Positions 1 through 10,022 are shown, counted from the stretch's first letter. The stretch is 64,000 bases of DNA from Flavobacterium notoginsengisoli (GCF_014207905.1 NZ_JACHLB010000008.1:62001-126000), one strand, 5' to 3'. The notes: generated by a model from the letters alone, not told the origin. Program-made: numbers and translations.

Positions 1-470
1 TTGTTTTCCAAAAGCAATTCCTGATTTTGTTTTTGAGAATATTGAGACTGCCAAAATAAATAGCTTAAGGCACTCAGAATGATAGCCGGCAATCCAAAGA
101 AAAAATTGTCTTTTATATAATATTTTATTTCTCTTGCTTCTTCATAATAATTATGTTCTCCTGTAATTTCAAACATAATTACTTCCTGAAAAAAATACCT
201 CACACCAGCGAAAATCAGTAAAGAAACTGGAATACTTAAAAAGTAAAAATGGATTTTCTTTTTATTTAAAAACCGATCACAAACCGTATAAAAGTTCAAT
301 ATATAAACTACAAAAACAGACAGCATAAAAGTGCACATAACCCATAAATAAAGACTCGTCTGCTGCACCATTGCAATTCGGTTATTTATTCCGTAATCCC
401 AAAGGATGTAAGTTAAAAACAATCCGAGAAAGAGAATAATGTGATAGTAAAAAGGTATTTTAAGTTTCAT
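1..470 (-). CDS. LytS/YpdA-like sensor histidine kinase, N-terminal membrane part (partial)
   Basis: The frame opens at an ATG at the right end and runs off the left edge of the window, giving 156 residues. They hold about four hydrophobic segments (near residues 8-25, 39-60, 77-93 and 131-147) and end in a polar, coiled-coil-like stretch, QSQYSQKQNQELLLENK. This layout, four membrane helices followed by such a linker, is usual in Bacteroidota LytS-type kinases that pair with LytTR regulators; the His_kinase domain itself would lie outside the window. The kinase call rests on layout and linker only, so another four-helix membrane protein is possible. Confidence 0.6.
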   Translation of the reverse strand, partial: MKLKIPFYYHIILFLGLFLTYILWDYGINNRIAMVQQTSLYLWVMCTFMLSVFVVYILNFYTVCDRFLNKKKIHFYFLSIPVSLLIFAGVRYFFQEVIMFEITGEHNYYEEAREIKYYIKDNFFFGLPAIILSALSYLFWQSQYSQKQNQELLLEN

Positions 471-691
471 AGAAATCAGTTATAAGATCAAAAATACGAT
501 TATGACTTTAAAAGAAAATGGTATTTGTATGAAACCTCATTTTTTATAGGATGAACGGCCAAAAACTTTACATGAACATTTTTAAAGTAAGTTTTTAATC
601 GTTGGTCAACTGAAATTCAGTCTTCATCAAAAATGAAAATAAAGCCCAAAATCTGCTGATACATTTGCAATGAATTTAAACACAAAACGTC

Positions 692-1489
692 ATGCAAAAA
701 ATCATTTTATTACTAGCAATTATTACATTAAACTTAACGTCTGCACAAACTAAGAAAAAACAGATTTTATTGGTCGGAACATTTCATTATGCAAATCCAG
801 GTTATGATGTTACTCAACTAAACAGCTTCAATATCATGTCTGAAAAAAGCCAAAAGGAACTCGAAATAATGAGTGAAAAAATCAAAAAATTTGGCCCAGA
901 TAAAATATTTGTAGAATGGGAATTTAGCAAACAAGCTGACTTAGATAAATTGTACAATAAAAATACCGACAGCCTTTTTAAGAACAACAAAAATGAAATA
1001 ACACAACTGGCACTTAGAACTGCTAAAAAACTGAATCACAAAAAATTATACGGAATGAATCTCTATACTTCTTTTCCATATGACAGTTTAATGATGTCAA
1101 TGGAAAAAGCAAACCAGAAAGATTTAATGGAGAAAAACAAATTGATTACTCAAAATTTTGAAAAACAACATAACGAAAGAATTAGAAAAAGCTCATTACA
1201 AGAAATGATGTTATATTATAACACCAAACAAGCCGAAAATGAAAATCTGCAATGGTATTTGGAAATAGCCAATAGAGCTGGAAATCCGGACGATTTTACA
1301 GGGCCATCTTTAGTATCAAATTGGTACAAGAGAAATTTATATATGTATTCTTTAATTCAGAAATTAACCGAAAGTACAGATAACAAAATAATGGTTTTAG
1401 TCGGCGCAGGTCATGCTTCAATCATTAGAGGTTTTATAGAAAATGATCCTACATTTGAAATTGTGGATTTGGCAACTGTTTTGAAATAG
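692..1489 (+). CDS. Secreted DUF5694-like protein (TraB/GumN-related)
   Basis: A 265-residue protein with a short signal peptide (about residues 1-19, ending TSAQ). After it comes the motif LVGTFHYANPG (about 27-37), and near the C-terminus LVGAGHASIIRGF. The paired GTFH and GAGH motifs resemble the TraB/GumN fold and the DUF5694 family, which is thought to be hydrolase-like, but no substrate is established. The gene stands alone, with a hairpin repeat just after its stop. The family call is from motif memory; the exact function is unknown. Confidence 0.65.
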   Translation: MQKIILLLAIITLNLTSAQTKKKQILLVGTFHYANPGYDVTQLNSFNIMSEKSQKELEIMSEKIKKFGPDKIFVEWEFSKQADLDKLYNKNTDSLFKNNKNEITQLALRTAKKLNHKKLYGMNLYTSFPYDSLMMSMEKANQKDLMEKNKLITQNFEKQHNERIRKSSLQEMMLYYNTKQAENENLQWYLEIANRAGNPDDFTGPSLVSNWYKRNLYMYSLIQKLTESTDNKIMVLVGAGHASIIRGFIENDPTFEIVDLATVLK

Positions 1490-1497
1490 TGTTTTTT

Positions 1498-1640
1498 TAA
1501 CCGCAAAGCACGCTAAGATTTCTTGAGTATTAGAATCTACAAAAACGCAAAGTTCGCAAAGCTATATAGATGAAGCTTTGCGAACTTTGCGTTTTTATCT
1601 AGTCTTAAGAATAAAAATCTTAGCGTACTTTGCGGTTAAA
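1498..1640. repeat. Nested inverted repeat, 'CGCTAAG/GCAAAG' family
   Basis: The outer arms (1498-1521 and 1616-1640) carry AACCGCAAAGCACGCTAAG and its near-complement. A second pair of arms (1541-1562 and 1574-1596, around ACGCAAAGTTCGCAAAGCT) sits inside. The whole can fold into one long hairpin between two convergent genes. Related words recur at 9418-9453 and 61712-61806, so this is a dispersed repeat family rather than a simple terminator. Confidence 0.85.
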
Positions 1641-1648
1641 TTGACTGC

Positions 1649-1681
1649 AAAAAAAATCCCTCCAAAACATGAAGGGATTTT
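1649..1681 (-). terminator. Intrinsic terminator of sucC
   Basis: Stem AATCCCT/AGGGATT (1655-1661 with 673-679) around an 11-base loop, followed on the minus strand by a run of T, 27 bases after the sucC stop. Confidence 0.8.
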
Positions 1682-1707
1682 CTATATAAATTGATTTCTT
1701 ATTTTAA

Positions 1708-2901
1708 TTAAGAAAGAGCAGCTTTAACTTGGTCAGCAGCTTCTTGGAATTGAACTGCAGATAAGATTGGCATACCAGAGTTGTCAATTAATTCTTTTGC
1801 AATTTCAGCATTAGTTCCTTGCAAACGAACGATAATTGGCACATTGATAGCGTCTCCCATGTTTTTGTAAGCGTCAACAACACCTTGAGCAACACGGTCA
1901 CAACGAACAATACCTCCGAAGATGTTAATCAAGATAGCTTTTACGTTTGGATCTTTCAAGATAATTCTGAAAGCAGTTTCAACACGTTTTGCATCAGCAG
2001 TTCCTCCTACGTCAAGGAAGTTAGCAGGCTCAAAACCAGCGTATTTAATTAAGTCCATAGTTGCCATTGCAAGACCAGCTCCGTTTACCATACATCCTAC
2101 AGTACCGTCAAGGTCAACATAGTTAAGACCAACTTCTTTAGCTTCAACTTCGATTGGATTCTCCTCACGGATATCTCTCATTTCAGCATATTTAGCTTGT
2201 CTGTATAAAGCGTTATCGTCGATATTTACTTTAGCATCAACAGCTAAGATTTTGTTATCAGATGTTTTTAAAACTGGGTTGATTTCGAACATAGAAGCAT
2301 CAGAACCAATGTAAGCATTGTATAATGCGTCGATGAATTTAATCATTTCTTTGAAAGCGTTTCCAGAAAGACCTAAATTGAAAGCAATTCTTCTAGCTTG
2401 GAAACCTTGTAATCCTACAGAAGGATCAATTTCTTCAGTAAAGATTAAGTGTGGAGTGTGTTCAGCAACTTCTTCAATATCCATTCCACCTTCAGTAGAA
2501 TACATAATCATGTTGCGTCCTGTACCTCTATTCAATAAAACAGAAACATAAAATTCAGACGTTTCGCTTTCTCCAGGATAGTAAACATCTTCAGCAACTA
2601 ATACTTTGTTTACTTTTTTACCTTCTGGCGGAGTTTGAGGCGTAATCAATTGCATTCCGATGATTTGTTCTGCTAACTCTTCAACTTGTTGTAAGTTTTT
2701 TGCCAGCTTAACTCCACCACCTTTTCCACGACCACCTGCGTGAATTTGTGCTTTTATTACGTGCCATCCTGTACCAGTTTCGGCAGTTAATTGTTTTGCA
2801 GCAGCTACAGCTTCAACCGCATTGTTAGCCACAATTCCGCGTTGTACGCGTACTCCGTAACTCGCTAAAATTTCTTTTCCTTGATATTCGTGTATGTTCA
2901 T
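1708..2901 (-). CDS. sucC: Succinyl-CoA synthetase (ADP-forming) beta subunit
   Basis: A 397-residue protein beginning MNIHEYQGKEILASYGV, the usual SucC start and length. It holds the ATP-grasp domain (about 1-220, with a glycine-rich GGRGKGGGVK) and the ligase-CoA domain (about 260-390), with GCMVNGAGLAMATMD and NIFGGIVRCDRVAQG. With SucD it makes succinate and ATP from succinyl-CoA in the TCA cycle. The frame is open 30 codons further upstream, but that part overlaps a good -7 box (2950-2957) and is not SucC-like, so the start at 2901 is chosen. sucD is not adjacent, which is common in this group. Confidence 0.97.
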   Translation of the reverse strand: MNIHEYQGKEILASYGVRVQRGIVANNAVEAVAAAKQLTAETGTGWHVIKAQIHAGGRGKGGGVKLAKNLQQVEELAEQIIGMQLITPQTPPEGKKVNKVLVAEDVYYPGESETSEFYVSVLLNRGTGRNMIMYSTEGGMDIEEVAEHTPHLIFTEEIDPSVGLQGFQARRIAFNLGLSGNAFKEMIKFIDALYNAYIGSDASMFEINPVLKTSDNKILAVDAKVNIDDNALYRQAKYAEMRDIREENPIEVEAKEVGLNYVDLDGTVGCMVNGAGLAMATMDLIKYAGFEPANFLDVGGTADAKRVETAFRIILKDPNVKAILINIFGGIVRCDRVAQGVVDAYKNMGDAINVPIIVRLQGTNAEIAKELIDNSGMPILSAVQFQEAADQVKAALS

Positions 2902-2949
2902 AATATTGAATTTGTCTGGTTCTGAATTTATTTCAGAATAAAAGTGCGA

Positions 2950-2957
2950 CAAAAGTA
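2950..2957 (-). promoter_or_regulatory. -7 box of the sucC promoter
   Basis: On the minus strand TACTTTTG matches the Bacteroidota consensus TAnnTTTG exactly. It lies 48 bases before the sucC ATG, giving a leader of about 40 bases. No clear TTG is seen at the expected -33 spacing (TTC at best). Confidence 0.55.
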
Positions 2958-3292
2958 ACAAATAACAACTTAATAGGAAAATCTTTTTCAATTAAATAAA
3001 TGTTATATATAGGTACTAAGCGTTGATAATTTTTCAAAGCAAACAAATTGTTAACGGAATAATTTGTTAATGTTAACACAAATCATAGAAAACGTTTGAT
3101 ATTTAACAAAAAATTCACTGGTTTTATTGGCCTCCCGACGATTTTTCCTAATATATTTTAAGAGTAATTATATTTTTAGCAATTCGGGATGCTTTATATA
3201 ATATTATTAATAATTAAGAACCCATTTTCTAATATTACAACAAAAATGAAAGCAAAAGCACAATTCTAATACATTATGTTTAACGAAATCTT

Positions 3293-3300
3293 TATTTTTG
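3293..3300 (+). promoter_or_regulatory. -7 box of the gltB promoter
   Basis: TATTTTTG fits TAnnTTTG exactly and ends 17 bases before the chosen gltB ATG at 3318. The more upstream in-frame ATG (3276) would lie inside this promoter. The -33 element is not obvious. The 416-base gap to sucC holds this and the divergent sucC promoter; the rest is AT-rich with no other feature. Confidence 0.5.
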
Positions 3301-3317
3301 TAAAAAAAATATCAAGA

Positions 3318-6300
3318 ATGAGAGTTAAAGAACAAGGGCTTTATCTGCCTGAATTTGAACACGACAATTGTGGTGCAGGATTTATTTGTAATTTGAATGG
3401 TATTAAGTCAAATGATATTATTCACAAAGCATTAGACATCTTAATTAAATTAGAACATCGTGGTGCCGTTAGTTCTGATGGAAGAACTGGAGACGGAGCC
3501 GGAATTTTATTCGACATTCCTCATGATTTTTTTAAGAAAGTTTGTGACTTTGAAATCCCTGAAGCGCGTGAGTATGCAGTAGGAATGGTTTTTTTACCAA
3601 AAAGCAAAAACCAAGTTTCTTTTTGCATCAATGCATTTGAAGCAACTATCAAAGACCAGAACTTAAAAGTTTTAGGTTGGAGAGATGTGCCAGTTGACGT
3701 TGAAAATTTAGGTGAAATTGCCGCAGAAAAAGAACCAACAGTTAAACAGGTTTTCGTTTCTAAAAACGGACAGGATTTAACTGAACAAGAATTTAATGCA
3801 AAACTTTTTGCAGCTAGAAAAATTGCAGAACATGCCGTAAGAGGATCTAAAACTTCTGAAAGCCATATGTTTTATTTTACTAGTTTATCGACAACTACTA
3901 TTATATATAAAGGTCTATTGATGCCAGAAGACATCAGCCGTTATTATATAGATTTGAAAGATCCAGACTTGGTGACTCGTCTTGCACTTGTACACCAACG
4001 TTTCTCTACTAATACATTCCCATCTTGGGATCTTGCTCAACCATTTAGATACATGTGTCACAATGGTGAGATCAACACGCTTCGTGGAAACGTAAGCCGT
4101 ATGCGTGCTCGTGAAGAGCTTATGCAGAGTGCAGTTTTTGGCGATGATATCAAAAAATTATTCCCAATTATCTTAGAAGGAAAATCAGATTCTGCTTCTA
4201 TGGATATGGTGGTTGAACTTTTATTAATGACTGGCCGCTCACTTCCAGAAGCAATGATGATGGTAGTTCCTGAAGCTTGGGAAAAACACCAGACTATGTC
4301 TCCAGAAAAAAGAGCTTTCTATGAGTACAACGCTTGTATCATGGAGCCTTGGGATGGTCCTGCTTCTATTCCGTTTACAGATGGTAACGTAATTGGAGCT
4401 TTACTAGACAGAAATGGTTTACGTCCTTCTCGTTATACTTTAACGAAGAGTGGATTTGTAATTATGTCATCTGAAATTGGTGTATTAGACATCGATCCAG
4501 AAGATGTAATTCAACATGGACGTTTGGAGCCAGGAAAAATGTTCTTAGTTGATATGAATGAAGGTCGTATCATCGAAGACGAAGAAGTTAAGAAAGCGAT
4601 AGTTACAAAACGTCCTTACCAGCAATGGGTTGACGAAAATTTATTACCATTAGCAAGCGTACCTTATACAAACAACCCTACTCCTGTTGAAAAATTAGAT
4701 TTCTTAACAAGACAACGTTTGTTTGGTTATACTATTGAAGATTTAAAAACAATCATCAACCCAATGGGAAGCGATGGAGCTGAAGCAATTAGTTCTATGG
4801 GTAACGATACGCCTTTGGCAGTTCTTTCAGATCAGCCACAGTTGTTGTACAACTACTTCAAACAATTGTTTGCTCAGGTTACAAACCCACCTTTGGATGG
4901 TATTCGTGAAGAAATCATCACTGACATCAGTTTAGCAATTGGTGGAGATTTCAATATTTTCGAAATTGAATCTAAACAATGTAAAAAACTAAAAATCCAA
5001 AATCCGGTTATCTCTAACGAGGATTTGGATAAAATTAGAAATATCGATCACGCAGATTTCAAATCGGCTACTATTTCTACTTTATACAAAATAGAAAAAG
5101 GAGTTAACGGTTTAGAGCGTGCTCTTGAAAAATGTGTTCAGGCTACTTTTAAAGCAGTTGAAGAAGGATGCAACATTATCATTTTATCTGATAGAGGTGT
5201 AAGCGAAGAATTAGCTCCAATTCCAATGTTATTGGCTTGTTCTTACATTCACCACTCATTAAACATTTTACAGGTTCGTTCTAAATTCGGAATCATTATC
5301 GAATCTGCAGAACCACGCGAACCTCATCATTTTGCTTTATTGTTCGGATACGGCGCAAGTGCGATCAACCCTTACATGGTAAACGAAATCATTCACGATC
5401 AGGTTGAAAAAGGTTTCATTACAAAAGTAAAAGCAGATTATGCAGTTGTAAACTATAATAAAGCAATTGCAAAAGGAATCGTGAAAATCATGAACAAAAT
5501 TGGTATCTCTACTTTACATTCGTACAGAGCTGCTCAGATTTTCGAGATTTTAGGTTTAAACAAAACATTTACATCTAAATACTTCCCTTACACTCCATCA
5601 AGAATTGAAGGAATTGGTTTAATGGAAGTGGAGAAAGAGGTTAAAAAACGTTTCCAAAAAGCTTTCCCAAATTCAAAAATTGCAAACTTGCTTTCTCTTG
5701 AAATTGGAGGTATTTACAGATGGAGACGTGGTGGAGAAAAACACATGTTTAATCCAACTACGATTTCTAAATTACAGCAAGCAGTTCGTTTAAACAGCCC
5801 AGAAAGCTATAAAGAATATGCAAATGCTGTAAACGAGCAAAGCTCAAACTTAATGACTATTAGAGGTTTATTTGAATTCAACAATTTAGATCCAATTTCT
5901 ATTGACGAAGTTGAGCCTTGGACAGAAATCGTTAAGAAATTCAAAACGGGTGCAATGTCTTACGGATCTATTTCTAGAGAAGCACACGAGAATTTAGCGA
6001 TCGCAATGAACAGAATTGGTGGAAAAAGTAACTCTGGAGAAGGTGGAGAAGATCCAAAACGTTTCCAGAAAGAAATTAACGGAGATTCTAGAAACTCTGC
6101 CATCAAACAAGTTGCTTCAGGACGTTTTGGTGTTTCAATCAACTATTTGACAAACGCTAAAGAAATCCAAATCAAAATGGCTCAAGGTGCAAAACCTGGA
6201 GAAGGTGGACAGTTACCTGGAGAAAAAGTAGTGCCTTGGATTGCTGAAACTAGAAACTCTACTCCTTATGTAGGCTTGATTTCACCTCCGCCTCACCACG

Positions 6301-7835
6301 ATATCTACTCTATTGAGGATTTATCTCAGTTGATTTACGATTTGAAAAACGCAAACCGCGAAGCTCGTATCAACGTGAAATTAGTTTCTGAAGTTGGAGT
6401 TGGAACTATCGCTGCCGGTGTTGCCAAAGCAAAAGCTGACGTTATCCTGATTTCAGGTTATGACGGAGGAACTGGAGCAGCTCCATTAACATCTTTACAG
6501 CACACAGGTATTCCATGGGAACTTGGTTTAGCTGAAGCACAGCAAACACTTATCTTGAACGACTTAAGAAGCCGTGTAGTTTTAGAATGTGACGGACAAT
6601 TGAAAACAGGACGTGACGTTGCTATCGCTGCTTTATTAGGTGCAGAAGAATTCGGATTTGCTACTGCTCCACTTGTAGCTTCTGGATGTATCATGATGAG
6701 AGCTTGTCACTTGAATACTTGCCCAGTTGGTATTGCAACTCAGGATCCTGAATTGAGAAAAAATTTCAAAGGAACTCCAGAGCACGTAATCAACTTCATG
6801 TATTTCATTGCTGAAGAATTAAGAGAGATTATGGCTCAATTAGGTTTCAGAACTTTAAAAGAAATGGTAGGTCAGTCTCAAAAATTAAACGTAGACAAAG
6901 CTATCAAACATTATAAAGCTAATGGTTTAGACTTATCAACTATTTTATACAAACCGGAAAAAGCTAAAACAGTTCCAAATCATAATACAACAACTCAAGA
7001 TCACGCTCTTGAAAACGTATTGGATTTCGACATCATTAAAGAAGCTATTCCGTCTATCTATAGAAAAGAGAAAACGAGAGTTACATTCAAAATCAAAAAT
7101 ACAGACCGTTCTGTAGGTGCGATTTTGAGTAACGAAATCTCAAAAATTTATGGCGCACAAGGATTACCATCTGACACTATTTTAGTTGATTTTGAAGGTT
7201 CTGCCGGACAAAGTTTTGGTGCATTTGCAACAAACGGATTGTCATTTAAAATTCACGGAAACTGTAATGATTACTTAGGAAAAGGTCTTTCTGGAGGAAA
7301 ACTAATTGTAAAAGTACCTCCTACTGCGACTTTCAATCCTGAAGACAACATCATTATCGGAAACGTTGCCCTTTACGGAGCTATTACCGGAGAGGCTTAT
7401 ATTAATGGTATCGCAGGAGAGCGTTTCTGTGTGAGAAACTCTGGAGCAACAGCAGTTGTAGAAGGAATTGGAGATCACGGATGCGAGTACATGACAGGTG
7501 GTACAGTTGTAGTTTTAGGAAAAACTGGAAGAAACTTCGCTGCTGGTATGAGCGGTGGTGTAGCTTACATTTACGATCCAAACAAAAAATTCGATTCGAC
7601 AGTATGTAACATGGAAATGGTTGCATTCGATCCGATGGAAGAAGAGGACGTTACTAAACTAAGAAAACTGATCAAAAATCATTCATTGTACACTAGCAGT
7701 CCATTAGCAAAAAGAATTTTAGCAGACTGGGAAAATGAACAACAGCACTTCGTAAAAGTAATGCCAACTGATTACAAAAAAGCATTAAAACGAATTGCAG
7801 AAGAAAAACAAATAGAAGAATTAATAGCAGGATAA
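3318..7835 (+). CDS. gltB: Glutamate synthase large subunit (GOGAT alpha)
   Basis: About 1505 residues from the chosen start, MRVKEQGLYLPEFEHDNCGAG. Cys18 is the expected glutaminase nucleophile, exposed after removal of a 17-residue propeptide. Domains in order: glutamine amidotransferase (about 18-430), central linker (470-760), FMN-binding synthase (820-1190) and GXGXG beta-helix (1260-1450). The 3Fe-4S cysteines are at 1124, 1130 and 1135 in GCIMMRACHLNTCPVG. It transfers ammonia from glutamine to 2-oxoglutarate to give glutamate, working with GltD, which follows on the same strand. An upstream ATG adds 14 residues but overlaps the promoter. Confidence 0.98.
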   Translation: MRVKEQGLYLPEFEHDNCGAGFICNLNGIKSNDIIHKALDILIKLEHRGAVSSDGRTGDGAGILFDIPHDFFKKVCDFEIPEAREYAVGMVFLPKSKNQVSFCINAFEATIKDQNLKVLGWRDVPVDVENLGEIAAEKEPTVKQVFVSKNGQDLTEQEFNAKLFAARKIAEHAVRGSKTSESHMFYFTSLSTTTIIYKGLLMPEDISRYYIDLKDPDLVTRLALVHQRFSTNTFPSWDLAQPFRYMCHNGEINTLRGNVSRMRAREELMQSAVFGDDIKKLFPIILEGKSDSASMDMVVELLLMTGRSLPEAMMMVVPEAWEKHQTMSPEKRAFYEYNACIMEPWDGPASIPFTDGNVIGALLDRNGLRPSRYTLTKSGFVIMSSEIGVLDIDPEDVIQHGRLEPGKMFLVDMNEGRIIEDEEVKKAIVTKRPYQQWVDENLLPLASVPYTNNPTPVEKLDFLTRQRLFGYTIEDLKTIINPMGSDGAEAISSMGNDTPLAVLSDQPQLLYNYFKQLFAQVTNPPLDGIREEIITDISLAIGGDFNIFEIESKQCKKLKIQNPVISNEDLDKIRNIDHADFKSATISTLYKIEKGVNGLERALEKCVQATFKAVEEGCNIIILSDRGVSEELAPIPMLLACSYIHHSLNILQVRSKFGIIIESAEPREPHHFALLFGYGASAINPYMVNEIIHDQVEKGFITKVKADYAVVNYNKAIAKGIVKIMNKIGISTLHSYRAAQIFEILGLNKTFTSKYFPYTPSRIEGIGLMEVEKEVKKRFQKAFPNSKIANLLSLEIGGIYRWRRGGEKHMFNPTTISKLQQAVRLNSPESYKEYANAVNEQSSNLMTIRGLFEFNNLDPISIDEVEPWTEIVKKFKTGAMSYGSISREAHENLAIAMNRIGGKSNSGEGGEDPKRFQKEINGDSRNSAIKQVASGRFGVSINYLTNAKEIQIKMAQGAKPGEGGQLPGEKVVPWIAETRNSTPYVGLISPPPHHDIYSIEDLSQLIYDLKNANREARINVKLVSEVGVGTIAAGVAKAKADVILISGYDGGTGAAPLTSLQHTGIPWELGLAEAQQTLILNDLRSRVVLECDGQLKTGRDVAIAALLGAEEFGFATAPLVASGCIMMRACHLNTCPVGIATQDPELRKNFKGTPEHVINFMYFIAEELREIMAQLGFRTLKEMVGQSQKLNVDKAIKHYKANGLDLSTILYKPEKAKTVPNHNTTTQDHALENVLDFDIIKEAIPSIYRKEKTRVTFKIKNTDRSVGAILSNEISKIYGAQGLPSDTILVDFEGSAGQSFGAFATNGLSFKIHGNCNDYLGKGLSGGKLIVKVPPTATFNPEDNIIIGNVALYGAITGEAYINGIAGERFCVRNSGATAVVEGIGDHGCEYMTGGTVVVLGKTGRNFAAGMSGGVAYIYDPNKKFDSTVCNMEMVAFDPMEEEDVTKLRKLIKNHSLYTSSPLAKRILADWENEQQHFVKVMPTDYKKALKRIAEEKQIEELIAG

Positions 7836-7957
7836 AAATCAATTTCAAAAAATAAAATTCCAAATTCCAATCGCAATATCAATGGTAATGTCTTCCTGAG
7901 TGAAGTCGAAAGATTGGAATTTGGAACTTAAAGAAATTGGAATTTAATTTAAAAGTC

Positions 7958-9412
7958 ATGGGTAAAATAGGCGGATTTAAAGAATATAACAGAGCCGACG
8001 AAAGTAATTTAGCAGTAGCTGAGCGTGTTGCGAACTACAACGAATTTACTATTCCGGTACCAAAAGATAAATTAAAAGAACAAGGATCAAGATGTATGGA
8101 CTGTGGTATTCCTTTTTGCCACAGTGGCTGTCCGTTAGGAAATTTAATTCCTGACTTCAACGACATGGTACATCAGGAAGAATGGCAGAGCGCGTTAGAG
8201 ATTTTACAATCTACTAACAACTTCCCTGAATTTACAGGACGCTTATGCCCTGCTCCATGTGAGAAATCATGTGTATTAGGAATCATCAAAGATCCGGTTT
8301 CTATCGAAAACATCGAGAAAAGCATCGTAGAAAGAGGTTTCGCAGAAGGATGGATTAAACCACAAGCACCAAAAACAAGAACTGGTAAAACAGTTGCTGT
8401 TATTGGTTCAGGACCTGCTGGATTAGCTGCAGCTCAACAATTGAACAGAGCCGGTCACACTGTAACTGTTTTTGAAAGAGACAACGCAATTGGAGGTTTA
8501 TTACGTTACGGAATTCCAAATTTCAAATTAGAAAAAGGAATCATCGATCGTCGTGTAGCTATTCTAGAAGCAGAAGGAATCACTTTCAAAACAAATGTAA
8601 ATGTTGGTGTTAACTTCAGCGTTGAAGAATTAAACCAATTTGATTCTATCGTTTTATGCGGAGGAGCAACGGAAAGAAGAAGCCTTCCAACTAAAGGAAT
8701 TGAAAGCAAAGGCGTTGTTCAAGCAATGGATTTCTTAACACAGCAAACTAAAGTTTTATACGGAGAATCTATTCCAGATCAAGTAAAAGCTACTGGTAAA
8801 GATGTAATCGTTATTGGTGGTGGAGATACAGGTTCTGACTGTATTGGAACTTCTAACAGACACGGAGCTAAATCGGTAACTAACTTTGAAATTTTACCAA
8901 AACCTCCAGTTGGAAGAAGCGAAACAACTCCATGGCCTTTCTGGCCGTTACAGTTAAAAACATCTTCTTCTCACGAAGAAGGTTGTGACAGAAACTGGCT
9001 AATCAATACTAAAGAATTCATTTCTAACGAAAAAGGTGAATTAACAGGATTAAAAACGGTTGAAGTGCAATGGAAAATGACTCCAGGTCAGCGTCCAGAA
9101 TTAATCGAAAAAGAAGGTTCTGAGAAAATCTGGCCTTGCGATTTAGCTTTATTGGCTCTTGGATTTACAGGTCCTGAGAAAACATTAAGCGAGCAATTAG
9201 GAATCGAAACTGATATAAGAAGCAATTACAAAGCACACAATTATCAGACAAACGTTCCTCACATCTTCACAGCTGGAGATATGCGTCGTGGACAATCATT
9301 AATCGTGTGGGCTATTTCAGAAGGTCGCGAAGCAGCAAGAGAAGTAGATTTATTCCTTATGGGATCTACAAACTTGCCTACTAAAGGAAAAGGAGATTTA
9401 CCGAGTCTATAA
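7958..9412 (+). CDS. gltD: Glutamate synthase small subunit (NADPH, GOGAT beta)
   Basis: A 484-residue protein starting MGKIGGFKEYNRADES, the family's usual start; an ATG seven codons upstream is possible. N-terminal cysteines bind Fe-S clusters (CMDCGIPFCHSGCPLGN and LCPAPCEKSC). The FAD motif GSGPAGLAAAQQ follows, then the NADPH motif GGGDTGSDC. It passes electrons from NAD(P)H to GltB. It lies 122 bases after gltB, probably in one transcript; the spacer holds a small AAATTCCAATC/GATTGGAATTT inverted repeat that may set the ratio of the two products. An intrinsic terminator follows at 9503. Confidence 0.97.
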   Translation: MGKIGGFKEYNRADESNLAVAERVANYNEFTIPVPKDKLKEQGSRCMDCGIPFCHSGCPLGNLIPDFNDMVHQEEWQSALEILQSTNNFPEFTGRLCPAPCEKSCVLGIIKDPVSIENIEKSIVERGFAEGWIKPQAPKTRTGKTVAVIGSGPAGLAAAQQLNRAGHTVTVFERDNAIGGLLRYGIPNFKLEKGIIDRRVAILEAEGITFKTNVNVGVNFSVEELNQFDSIVLCGGATERRSLPTKGIESKGVVQAMDFLTQQTKVLYGESIPDQVKATGKDVIVIGGGDTGSDCIGTSNRHGAKSVTNFEILPKPPVGRSETTPWPFWPLQLKTSSSHEEGCDRNWLINTKEFISNEKGELTGLKTVEVQWKMTPGQRPELIEKEGSEKIWPCDLALLALGFTGPEKTLSEQLGIETDIRSNYKAHNYQTNVPHIFTAGDMRRGQSLIVWAISEGREAAREVDLFLMGSTNLPTKGKGDLPSL

Positions 9413-9502
9413 TTTTTTAAGATTCTAAGTCGCTAAGGTTCTAAGATGCTAAGTTTTTTTTCTCAGCCTTAACCTTAATTTCTATACAACATAACTACTA
9501 AC

Positions 9503-9539
9503 AAACCCTTGAATTTATATTCAGGGGTTTTGTTTTTTT
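9503..9539 (+). terminator. Intrinsic terminator after gltD
   Basis: Stem around AACCCTTGAA/TTCAGGGGTT with a short AT loop, followed by a run of T, 91 bases after the gltD stop. Confidence 0.75.
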
Positions 9540-9559
9540 AGCCACAGAATATTTTTTTT

Positions 9560-9678
9560 CGCCACGAATTCACGAATTTCTCTAATTTCTATTTTTTAAT
9601 TTCTTTTAATTCGTGAAATTCATAGCAAAACAATTTCAACAGCATTTTAGAATTAGTCAAATTCGTGAATTCGTGGCG
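9560..9678. repeat. Perfect inverted repeat, 'CGCCACGAATTCACGAATTT' family
   Basis: Arms 9560-9579 and 9659-9678 are exact reverse complements over 20 bases, around 79 AT-rich bases that include a further partial copy (AATTCGTGAAATTC). A related copy lies at 56688-56776. It looks like a small dispersed, possibly non-autonomous, palindromic element. Confidence 0.85.
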
Positions 9679-9727
9679 GAAAAATTTTCTCACTTTAAAG
9701 CATCACAAAAGGCATTTTAATAAACAT

Positions 9728-9800
9728 AGTTCCCGCTTTCGGCTATATCTCTCCTCCCGATAGCCATCGGGATGCGAGGATACCGCCTCAATCGGGGCTA
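9728..9800 (-). repeat. Dispersed structured element 'TAGCCCCGAT...GCGGGAACT', copy 1
   Basis: Read on the minus strand it begins TAGCCCCGATTGAGGCGGTA, has a variable GC-rich hairpin (ATCCCGATGGCTATCGGGA region), then GAGATATAGCCGAAAGCGGGA. The same framework is at 19906-19967 and 62639-62714: conserved outer blocks and a hairpin that differs in sequence from copy to copy. That is the pattern of a folded RNA or a mobile hairpin element. Confidence 0.75.
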
Positions 9801-9992
9801 AATACAAACATTAGGCTTCTTTTAAAAATTGATAAAATCCTTTAAATCTGTGCAATCTGTGGCAAAAAAACTTAGTATCTTAGCATCTCAGAACCTCAGC
9901 ACCTTATAAAAAGGTTACAAAATTCCAAAAACAGCAACTTTTTGTTTAAAAACAAACAATTTGTTACAATTTGTTATTTTTCTACAAATTAT

Positions 9993-10022
9993 TTGCTGGT
10001 AATCAAAAGTGTAATAACTTTG
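9993..10022 (+). promoter_or_regulatory. lysA promoter
   Basis: TTG (9993-9995), 19 bases, then TAACTTTG (10015-10022): an exact match to the Bacteroidota sigma-ABfr consensus. Transcription would start near 10028, so lysA has a very short leader. Confidence 0.8.

Larger units (their letters stand above)
9418..9906. repeat. Repeat-rich spacer bounded by CTAAG-type inverted arms
   Basis: The 628-base gap between gltD and lysA is nearly filled by repeats. Arms at 9418-9453 (TAAGATTCTAAGTCGCTAAG and following) and 9871-9906 (CTTAGTATCTTAGCATCTCA and following) are inverted copies of one motif. Between them lie the gltD terminator, a perfect 20-base inverted repeat (9560-9678) and a structured element (9728-9800). 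No gene was found in this stretch. Confidence 0.7.

Noticed and set aside
2902..2991. 30-codon N-terminal extension of sucC that looks like a signal peptide
   Set aside because: It contains the sucC -7 box (2950-2957) and is not part of the SucC family; the enzyme is cytoplasmic.
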